Shown here: piece by piece, positions 56,223-64,000 of the stretch
Position numbering within the stretch: the first letter of the stretch is position 1
Layout of the letters: every line of letters begins with the position of its first letter
Assembly (NCBI RefSeq): GCF_904849725.1
Contig: NC_058524.1
Coordinates: 490,861,763 to 490,925,762, forward strand
Direction: 5' to 3'
From: Hordeum vulgare subsp. vulgare
Lineage: Eukaryota > Streptophyta > Magnoliopsida > Poales > Poaceae
Length of the DNA: 64,000 nucleotides
Program-made: the position numbers and the translations under genes
The notes under the pieces: model-generated
The model's database searches: none
What the model saw: only the letters and a program-made list of their open reading frames with translations
Told to the model about the DNA's origin: nothing

Positions 56223-56264
56223 CCTGGTTTGCTCTTCAAGACGTCCCAAGTCACACTTGGCCAC
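56223..56264 (-). pseudogene. Tat-T antisense gene, exon truncated by Ath-B
   Basis: Fourteen codons, VAKCDLGRLEEQTR, end in phase 0 at a GTGAGT donor and would splice to ELRDAQVQ at 46434. Ath-B interrupts the exon at 56264/56265. The N-terminal part of the protein is beyond the window. Confidence 0.62.
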
Positions 56265-57850
56265 TGATAACCCACAAGTGTAGGGGATCGCAACAGTTTT
56301 CGAGGGTAGAGTATTCAACCCAAACTTGTTGATTCGCCTCAAGGGGAAGCGAAAGAATATTCTCAAGTATTAGCAGTTGAGTTTGTCAGATTCAACCACA
56401 CCTGAAAGATTAGTGTGTGCAAGCAAAGTATCAGTAGCAAAGTAGTATGATAGCAACAGTGCCAGAAACAGATCTGTTGACGTCAGACTATTCCTAATTG
56501 TTGTATCAATGGCGCCAGTAAGTTGCATGTGGATGGGGAACTATTCTTCCCCGGCAATGGTGTCAGAAAAGGTCTTGCAACAAGTAACAGCGAAGTAGCA
56601 TGGAACAGCGGTAGCAGCAGCAGCAGAGTAACAACAGTAGCAACAGTAGTAGCAAAGTGGCCCAATCCCTTTTGTAGCAAGGGACAAGCCGGGACAAAGT
56701 AACGTAGCAAGGACCAGTAGTAAAAGACTCATAGGCAATGGATCGCTGATGGATGAGTATGACAGATGTGATTCATCATGTAACAGCTATAATACGGAGA
56801 GATAAGTAAATAGCTCCCGTTCGTCAATCTAATGTAGGCATGTATTCCATATGTAATCATATGTGCTTAGGGAAAATAACTTGCATGACATCTATTGTCC
56901 ATCCCTCCCGTGGCAGCGGGGTCCTAATGGAAACTATGGGATATTAAGGTTCTCCTTTTAATAAAGAACCGGACCAACGCATTAACACTTGGTGAATACA
57001 TGAACTCCTCATACTATGGTCATCTCCGAGAGTGGTTCTGGCTATTGTCACTCCGGGGTTGGCGGGTCATAACACATAGTAGGTGACTACAACTTGCAAG
57101 ATAGGATCTAAAACACACATATATTGGCGACAACATAATAGGTTCAGATCTAAGATCATGGCACTTGGGCCCTAGTGACAAGCATTAAGCATAGCCAAGT
57201 AGTAGCAACATCAATCTAGAACATAGTGGATACTAGGGATCAATCCCCATCAAAACTAACTCGATTACATGATAGATCTCATCCAACTCATCACCGTCCA
57301 GCAAGCCTACGATGAGATTACTCACGAACGATGAAGAGAATCATGGAATTGTCGATGGAGGAAGGTTGATGATGACGATGGCGACGATTTCCCCTCTCCG
57401 GAGCCCGGAACGGACACCAAATCTTCCCTCCAGATGAAGAATAGGAGGTGGCGGCGCCTCCATATCGTAAAACGCGATGAAACCTTCTCTCTGATTTTTT
57501 TTCCGGGCGAGACGGAAGATATAGAGCTGAGTTTCGGGGCGGTGGTGCCACGTGGGGCCCACAAGCCCTCACGGCGCGGCCTAGGGGGGTGGCCGCGGCC
57601 CAGGGGCTTGTGGCCCACTAGCACACCCCCTTCGGTGGATCTTTGCGCATGTATTTTTCTTTTATTCCAGAAAAATTCTCCGTAAAATTTCAGGACATTC
57701 CGAGAACTTTTATTTCTGCCGAAAAACAACACCATGGTAATTCTGCTGAAAACCGCGAAAGTCTGGGTTAGTTCCATTCAAATCATGCAAATTAGAGTCC
57801 AAAACAAGGGCAAAAGAGTTCTGAAAAGTAGATACGACGGAGACGTATCA
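56265..57850 (-). repeat. Ath-B 3' LTR
   Basis: 1586 bp from TGATAACCCACAAGTGTAGG to GGAGACGTATCA, about 180 bp longer than Ath-A LTRs. The extra length lies near 56440-56660 and includes three PBS-like segments and a GTA/GCA tract. GC-rich inverted repeat at about 57540-57625. Confidence 0.9.
56449..56565 (-). repeat. Three PBS-like segments inside Ath-B LTR
   Basis: On the minus strand: TGGCACTGTTGCTATC (56449-56464), TGGCGCCATTGATACAAC (56500-56517) and TGACACCATTGCCGGGGA (56548-56565). Each resembles the element's PBS type TGGCGCCGTTGCCGGGGA, and two are preceded by TTTCTG/TTTTC as at the real PBS. Confidence 0.7.
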
Positions 57851-57865
57851 ACTCCCCCAAGCTTA
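57851..57865 (-). other. Ath-B polypurine tract
   Basis: TAAGCTTGGGGGAGT on the minus strand next to the 3' LTR; identical copy at 59767-59781. Confidence 0.8.
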
Positions 57866-59766
57866 AGCCTTGCTTGTCCTCAAGCAATTCAGTTGACAAA
57901 CTGAAAGAGACAAAAGAAAAACTTTGACGAACTTTGTTTGATCTTGTTGTTGCAACTATGTCTAACTCACAACCAGAATTTCAGCAAGATCACAAGCAAA
58001 CCGCATAAGCAAATGACATCTAGGTCTCACGGTAAACTCATGTCAATGGCATAATCAACTAGCGAGCAAATAATAATAAGTCTCAAACATCAACACTTCA
58101 ATCAAAACAACATGAAGCAGTATGAACAGATGGTATCTCACTAGCTCTTTCTGAGACCGCAAAACATAAATGCAGAGCACCTTCAAGGACCAAGGGCTGA
58201 CTAAACATTGTAACTCATGGCAAAGAAGACCCAGTCACAGTCATACTCAACACAGTTAAAAGCAAAGCATCAAAATGACAGAAGTGCTCTCTAATTGGTG
58301 CTTTTATAAGAGGAGGATGACTCAACGGAAACATAAATAGACATGCCCTTCGCAGAGGGAAGCATTGATTTGCAGAGGTGCCAGAGCTCAAGCTTTGAAA
58401 ACATAGATAATAATTTTGGGTGGCATGCTTTCATTGTCAAAGAAATGACTAAGAGTTCTCAACATCTTCCACGCTACACATGCTATAGGTAGTTCCCAAA
58501 CAGAAAAGTAAAATTTTGACTCCCCCACCACCAATCAATCACACTCCACGGCTAGCCGAATCCTCGGGTACCGTCCATACCAACATCAATCCTGGGGGAG
58601 TTTTGTTTGCAATTATCTTTTCGATTTGAGCAAGGAACTAGGAATTCCAATTACCGGCCCCTTTCTCGTGAATGATAGTGAATAAACACATATCGAGGAT
58701 AACTTGCCTAGCATGGAAGATACCAATAGCCCCTGTCACCACAAGAGCGGTTCGGGCATGCAAAACAGATTATTTCTTGAAGGTTTAGAGAGTGGCACAT
58801 GCAAATTTACTTGGAACGGCAGGTAGATACCGCATATAGGTAGGTATGGTGGACTCACATGGAACAACTTTGGGTTTATGGAAGTGGATGCAGAAGCAGT
58901 ATTCCCGCTTAGTACAAGTGAAGGCTAGCAAAAGACTGGGAAGCGACCAACTAGAGATCGACAACGGTCATCAAAATGCATTGACATTAACTAACATTGA
59001 GTGCAGGCATGAGTAGGACATAAATCACCATGAACATGAACATCATAGAGGCTATGTTGATTTTGTTTCAACTACATGCGTGAACATGCCGCAAGTCAAG
59101 CCACTTGAATCATTCAAAGGAGGATATCATCCTATCATACTACATCACAGTCATCTCAAAATCCATGTGGGCATACAAGACAAACCATTATAAGCTCCTA
59201 GCTAAGTAAGCATGGCATAAGCAACTATGATCTCTAAGTTGTCATTGCAAACATGTTTCCGTCATAACAAAGTTGAATCAGGGATGATAAGCTAGTCATA
59301 TTTGCAAAAACAAAATAGATCGAGTTCATACTAGTTTTCCAGGCTCAGTCATTTCACCATATATCGTCATTATTGCCTTTCACTTGCACGACCGAACGAT
59401 GTGAACAATAATAACTGTGCTCGTGCATTGGACTAAAGCTGGAATCTGCAGGCAAACACAAAGGAGAAGACAAAGTAATATGGCTCTTTGAAAGCTAAAC
59501 GGGTATGCATGCAAGAGCCACTAAACATTGTAACCAATATCTTCTACCTTGACCCAAAGAAAAAGAAAACTATTTACACGGGAAAGCTCCCAACAAGCAA
59601 AAGAAGAAACAGAAAATCTTTTTGGGTTTTTCTCAAACTAGACAAACACACGAAAAGAAAACGAGAGAAAGAAATAAACTAGCATGGATGATGAAGTGGC
59701 AAAGTGTGAACACTGACGACCAAAATGAAAGCATAAGCAAGAATGTAAAGTCGGTGAGAAACACGT
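57866..59766 (-). other. Ath-B 3' noncoding region
   Basis: About 1.9 kb between the two PPT copies, aligned with Ath-A, no credible ORF; conserved motif at 58836-58852. Confidence 0.7.
58836..58852. other. Conserved noncoding motif, copy 5
   Basis: ATAGGTAGGTATGGTGG, exact; flanks match copy 4. Confidence 0.8.
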
Positions 59767-59781
59767 ACTCCCCCAAGCTTA
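59767..59781 (-). other. Ath-B internal second PPT copy
   Basis: ACTCCCCCAAGCTTA on the plus strand, 20 bp past the stop of the extra ORF. Confidence 0.8.
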
Positions 59782-59801
59782 GGCTTTTGGCCGAAGTTGG
59801 T

Positions 59802-60872
59802 CTACTTCCAAGGAGGGAAATAACAAGATCCGGGGTACTCTGGAGTGGACTGAGGATGCCACTGCTGTGTGAGCTCCTCTGGCTCCCACTGATAAACTGG
59901 CGTCTGGTGCTCGACTGGTGGCTCGGGCACGGGTACCTGCGATTGGGCTAGGCCCCAATATGCGTAGATGTCCGAGGGCATAGTAATGTACCTGCGTGCA
60001 TGAAGATTGAACAAAGAAGGAGCAGGCAAAGTAATAGTCTCACGAGTACCCTGACTAAACACTAGGTTATAAATCCTCCTTCTATTTATATCTCTATCAA
60101 GAAAGTCATGGCGAACCATGCTATCGTAATCTAGATATCTCTCGGGGAGAAGAATCTCTTCTTACTCATCTAGTCTAATGGGTATCTCAAAGTGTTTGGC
60201 AAGACGGCTAGCATGGATACCTCCATAGACAACACCCTTAGAACGGTTCAGGTTCAACCGTTGAGCTACTATAGCGCCCAAGCTATAAGTTTTATCGTTA
60301 TAAAGGGCTGCGCGCAAGACCGCAAGATCTGGGAAACTAAGTGACCCAGCTTTCCCACGGCCAATCAAACATTTTCCCACAAATAGTGAGAAGTACCGAA
60401 GCACGGGAAAATGTATGCTAGCAGCTCTAGCACAAGACACTCCTCTCTCCTCTCCTACAGCAATCGTATCGATGAAAGCTTCCAAGTCCCGTGGACGAGG
60501 TTCATGAATATCCCCAACGTAAGGTAATTTGCAAACATTGCAAAAATCCTGGAGTGACATGCGCTGGGGGATATCATAAAGTTTGAAGTCAGCCATAGGA
60601 GGATTCTTCCTTGGATAGAAGTTAAAGCTTTGTACGAAGATATTAGTGAGGAGGAGGTATTGCAGACACTTATCTTCAACGAAGGCGGTAAGGCCTGCAT
60701 TTCCCACCAAGTGATAAAAGTCCTCATAAATTCCAGCGGCGCGTAAGAACACGTCGCTTGGCCACTCGCACGCTCGAACTTCTGCGACTCGGGGGACCGG
60801 ATACTTGGGCTTCTTATCACTTCCATCATCCTTGGGGTCATGACTTGAAGAGCCTCTTAAGAACCTCCTCAT
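59802..60872 (-). pseudogene. Ath-B extra ORF (ATHILA ORF1-like), one stop
   Basis: A frame of 356 codons from MRRFLRGSSSHDPKDDGS to FPPWK*, interrupted only by a stop at 60162 (RLDE*EEI, where Ath-A has Glu). No frameshift. It is the same protein as Ath-A 49964-51037, with conserved patches such as EPRPRDLEAFIDTI, HFPVLRYFSLFVGKCLIGRG and GTRETITLPAPSLFNLH. The stop is specific to this copy, so the family's active members probably encode the full protein. Function unknown. Confidence 0.75.
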
Positions 60873-60890
60873 CTTTTCCCTTTTCTATCT

Positions 60891-61122
60891 CTGAAAATTT
60901 CTGAAATTTTTAGTGTCTCTAAGGAAAAGTGAACAAGGCTCAAAAAAACTCGTAGCAACTACTCCAACAAGTGCCTAGAGGCCATATTACGCATCAAAAC
61001 TACTTGGGACCAGCTAGAATTAGCATGCAAAGCTCAAGAACATGGTCACCAAGGCAGCAAAAATACGCGGAGTATAAGGCACTGGAGCAAAAACTAATTG
61101 GACCAATGGAGGAGTCACTTAC
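60891..61122 (-). other. Possible leader intron before Ath-B extra ORF
   Basis: Donor GTAAGT after CTTG (61117-61122) and acceptor TTTTCAG (60891-60897) give 232 nt, the same as in Ath-A. The ATG at 60872 follows 18 nt after the acceptor. Confidence 0.5.
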
Positions 61123-61179
61123 CAAGGAGTAATTTCCCCAAAACAGTTCGGAGAACGGTGATTTGAGCAAAGAGATAGA

Positions 61180-61475
61180 AAATCCCATCAAGAGGAGCAA
61201 GAACACGGGTTTGAGCTGCGAAACGATTTTTTCTGGAGGTAGGAGAACCAGATGAGAGCAAGAATGAGTGGAGGGGGTGCCTGTGGGCTCCACAAGCCTT
61301 GGTGGCGCGGCCAGGGGGGTGCCCGCGCCCCTAGGGCTTGTGGCCCACTGGTATGGCCCCAAACAAGCTCTTTGTCTCAGAATTTTTCAAAAATTCCAGA
61401 AAAATTCATACTTGATTTTCAGGACGTTCGGAGAACTTTTATTTCCGGGGTGCTTTTCTACCGGACGCTAAAACA
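61180..61475 (-). repeat. Ath-B internal U3-like hairpin module
   Basis: Inverted repeat CCACAAGCC (61290-61298) / GGCTTGTGG (61335-61343) around GCGGCCAGGGGGGTGCCCGC, with GATTTTTTCTGG and AAAATTCCAGAAAAATTC, then GAACTTTTATTTC, as flanks. It parallels the LTR at 57490-57730. Confidence 0.65.
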
Positions 61476-61672
61476 GAAAACAGGGAAAACTAAACTAAAT
61501 CTATCATTTTTCTTCTAAGCAACCGAAGGTGAAAACTTGGAACAGAGGTTTGTGACTCCTCGATTCATCCATCTCATGGTCATCGAAAGAAAATCCGTCA
61601 ATGAGGTTGATCAAGCCTCCTCGACAAACCTTTTCGAATCGCAAAAGAGAACGGAGAATTTTCGAATAGTAA
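61476..61672 (-). other. Spacer after gag-protease of Ath-B
   Basis: Nothing recognised between the protease stop and the hairpin module. Confidence 0.5.
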
Positions 61673-62463
61673 CTAGGTCACCTCAATGGGGATGTGTATC
61701 TCCCCAACAAGCAAATCATACTTCATCTTAACACGAGGAATAGGGCATTCAAAGCTCCCAATAAGAATCGATGAAGTTTTTTCGATAGCATTGATGCAAT
61801 GTACTCGATATTGTTTCTTCGGAAAGTGCACCGTATGCTCATTACCGTTGACATGGAAAGTGGCATTGCCTTTGTTGCAATCTATAACAGCCTGTGCAGT
61901 GTTTAAAAAGGGTCTTTCGAGGATGACCGCCATGGCATCGTCCTCAGGAATATCCAGAATAACAAAGTCTGTTAAGATGGTGACGTTAGCAACCATAATA
62001 GGCACATCCTCGCAAATGCCGATACGGAAAGCAGTTGATTTGTCGACCATTTGCAGAGAGATTTTAGTGGGTGTCAACTTATCCAGTTCAAGTCTACGAT
62101 AAAGAGAGAGAGGCATAACACTAACACCGGCTCCAAGGTCGCATAAAGCAGTTCTAACGTAGTTGCCTTTAATGGAGCAAGGTATAGTGGGCACACCGGG
62201 ATCACCTAGTTTCTTAGGAGTTCCACCCTTGAAGGTGTAATTAGCAAGCATGGTGGAAATCTCAACCTCAGGCATCCTCCTCTTATTAGTCACAATATCT
62301 TTCATATACTTAGCATACGGAGACATTTTGAGCATATCTGTCAAACGCATTTGCAGAAAGATAGGTCTGATCATTTCAACGAAGCGCTCAAAATCTTCAT
62401 CATCCTTTTTCTTGGATGGTTTGGGAGGAAAGGGCATGGGTTTCTGAACCCATGGTTCCCTTT
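61673..62463 (-). pseudogene. Ath-B protease region
   Basis: It has the same retropepsin-like motifs as Ath-A (TALCDLGAGVSVMPLSLYRR; MAVILERPFL, where the usual GRP is changed to ERP) and ends IHIPIEVT*. A stop near 62464 (HGK*REPW) and another at 62519 separate it from gag in the same frame. The altered GRP box would probably harm the enzyme. Confidence 0.82.
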
Positions 62464-64000
62464 ATTTACCGTGCTTCCTAGCAGCGAAGTCATTCTTATC
62501 GTATCTCTTAGTCTTAGGCTATGGGTTATCAAGATCAACAGGTTCAATCTCCACATCCTTATCGTTGCTAGGTTGAGCATCTTCATGAACATCACTATTG
62601 ATATAATCATTAGGCTCATGTTCATCACCAGATTGTGTTTTAGCATCAGAGATAGAGACATCGTTTGGACTCTCAGGGGTAGCGGCAACAGGGTTGCTAT
62701 CGTGCAAATTCCTAACATCTTTATTCTTCTTTCTAGGATGACTAGGTGCATCAGTGCTAACTCCTTGAGAATCTTGTTCAATTCTCTTAGGATGACCCTC
62801 AGGATACAAAGGTTCCTGAGTCATTCTACCGCCTCTAGTAACGACTCTGACAGAATTGTCATTCAACTCATTGAGCAAGTCATTTTGAGCCTTAAGTACT
62901 TGTTCTACCTGAGTAGTAACCATAGAGGCATGTTTACTCAGAAGCTTAAGATCATTGACGTTTCTGTCCACACAAGCACTTAAATGACTAAGCATACGAG
63001 CATTCTGTTCCAATTGTCTGCTAACATAATCATTGAAACTCTGTTGTTTGGCAACAAAGTTATCAAATTCATCCAGGCATAAGCTAGCAGGTTTATCAAA
63101 AGGAATATCACTCTCATCAAACCTACGTAGAGAATTTACTTCTACTACGTGTATCGGGTTACCGAGACCATGGATCTCTTCGATAGGTGGTAGATTTTTG
63201 ACATATTCAGATTTAATGCCTTTCTCTCGCATAGATTTCTTGGCTTCTTGCATATCTTCAGGACTAAGGAATAGAATACCTATTTTCTTTAGAGTTGGCT
63301 TAGGAGGTGGTTCGGGATAGTCCAAGCATTCTCATTGCACAAGATGTTATTCAGTAGAATCTCAGCTTGATCTACAGTTCGTTCCCTAAAAACACAACCG
63401 GCACAACTATCTAGGTGGTCTTTGGAAGCATTGGTAAGTCCATTATAGAAGATATCAAGTATTTCATTCTTCTCAAGAGGGTGATCAGGCAAAGCATTCA
63501 GTAGTTGGACGAGCCTCCCCCAAGCTTGTGGGAGACTCTCTTCTTCAGCTTGAGCAAAGTTGTATATTTCCTGCAAGGCAGCTTGCTTCTTATGGGCAGG
63601 GAAATATTTTCCAGAGAAGTAGTAGACCATATCCTGAGGGCTACGCACACAACCAGGACCAAGAGAAGTGAACCAAGTCTTAGCATCATCCTTTAGCGAG
63701 AGAGGAAACAACTTGAGGATATAGTAGTGGCGGATCTTTTCCTCACTCGTGAATATGGTGGCTATATCATGTAGTTTGTAAGATGGGCTACAACCGTTTC
63801 AGACTCATAACCGTGAAAAGGATCAGATTCGACCAGAGTGATTAACTCAGGGTCGACAGAGAATTCATAATCCTTATCGGTCACAAAGATAGGTGAAGTA
63901 GCAAACTTAGGGTCGTATTTCATCCTAGCGTTCAGAGATTTTTCTTTCCACTTGAGCAGTAATTTCTCAACATCATAGCTATCCTTACAGGCAAGAAAAT
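62464..64000 (-). pseudogene. Ath-B gag, 5' end outside window
   Basis: The Gag core is readable as FPLSLKDDAKTWFTSLGPGC, FSGKYFPAHKKQAALQ and QAWGRLVQLLNALPDHP (63711 to about 63500), with a frameshift near 63320 to a coiled-coil region (FNDYVSRQLEQNARMLSHLS). Another frameshift lies near 63772. At the right edge the acidic N-terminal part continues (KEKSLNARMKYDPKFATSPI). Where Ath-A has a stop before DPF, this copy has Ser. Confidence 0.82.

Larger units (their letters stand above)
16986..64000 (+). mobile_element. Tat-T: Tat-clade Gypsy element, right end outside window
   Basis: A GC-rich plus-strand element with LTR, PBS, gag, protease, RT-RNase H, a second RNase H, integrase and an antisense gene. 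The second RNase H (aRNH) and the antisense ORF before the 3' LTR are Tat-clade traits (Grande/Retand-like; established knowledge). Its own sequence in the window is about 9.9 kb: 16986-21180, 31353-33505, 41636-43902, 45437-46536 and 56046-56264. Five Athila-type insertions fill the gaps. The 3' LTR is not seen. The expected TSD is ACCAA (16981-16985). Confidence 0.85.
56265..64000 (-). mobile_element. Ath-B: sibling of Ath-A, right end outside window
   Basis: The 3' LTR (56265-57850) and nearly the whole internal region are present; the gag N terminus, PBS and 5' LTR are off the right edge. Same layout as Ath-A with no RT or integrase. Left target copy GCCAC (56260-56264). The LTR differs from Ath-A by an extra stretch with PBS-like pieces. 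Confidence 0.9.

Noticed and set aside
56041..56264. Segment between Ath-A and Ath-B as a host intergenic remnant
   Set aside because: It carries the donor site, exon end and repeat unit of the Tat-T antisense gene, so it is part of Tat-T.
1..64000. CRISPR arrays, tRNA or rRNA genes, host protein-coding genes
   Set aside because: No regularly spaced repeats of CRISPR type, no cloverleaf apart from PBS complements, and every coding signal I can support belongs to a retrotransposon.

Overview
The window is a dense nest of LTR retrotransposons. I see no host gene, tRNA, rRNA or CRISPR array in 64 kb. The families point to a grass of the wheat/barley tribe (Triticeae): LTRs that I recognise as the Angela/BARE/WIS Copia type, several Athila-clade Ty3/Gypsy elements whose LTRs begin TGATACGTC, a GC-rich Tat-clade Gypsy element, and SIRE-type Copia LTRs. 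Family names are from memory; the structural calls (LTR edges, target-site duplications or TSDs, primer-binding sites or PBSs, polypurine tracts or PPTs) are read from the sequence. My labels are Copia-0, SIRE-LTR, Ath-1, Tat-T, Ath-W, Ath-S, Ath-A and Ath-B.

Left part (1-16985). Copia-0 (1-3461, minus strand) has a broken gag, a PBS and a 1281-bp LTR, and sits inside an older SIRE-type LTR (3462-4018 joined to 14405-15297). The same SIRE LTR was split by Ath-1 (4019-14399, minus, TSD GTACG/GTAGG), a small gag-only non-autonomous Athila relative. Ath-1 was itself hit by an Angela-type solo LTR (8974-10707, through its gag) and an Athila-type solo LTR (12377-13891, in its 5' LTR). At 15298-16985 are pieces of two further LTRs.

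Right part (16986-64000). Tat-T (plus strand) starts at 16986 and runs off the right end. It carries LTR, PBS, gag, protease, RT-RNase H, a second RNase H, integrase and then an antisense, intron-containing coiled-coil gene. Five Athila-type insertions split it: Ath-W (21181-31347, complete but decayed gag-pol, exact TSD GTACG), Ath-S (33506-41635, gag-protease only), a W-type solo LTR (43903-45431), Ath-A (46537-56040, in an intron of the antisense gene) and Ath-B (56265 to beyond 64000, in an exon of it). All five lie minus relative to the window. Every coding region in Tat-T, Ath-W, Ath-S, Ath-A and Ath-B has stops or frameshifts.

The most interesting structure is in the Athila relatives. 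Ath-W, Ath-A and Ath-B each carry an internal cassette of the same plan: a GC-rich inverted-repeat module resembling the U3 of their own LTR, then an extra ORF in the env position, then a second copy of the polypurine tract. The ORF in Ath-W looks unrelated to the one in Ath-A/B. Ath-A and Ath-B also share a possible 232-nt leader intron before the ORF. A 17-nt noncoding motif is kept in all five full-length Athila relatives, and two of them carry old PBS copies inside the LTR. Ath-W is the only one with a pol gene, so it is the likely type of helper for the others.
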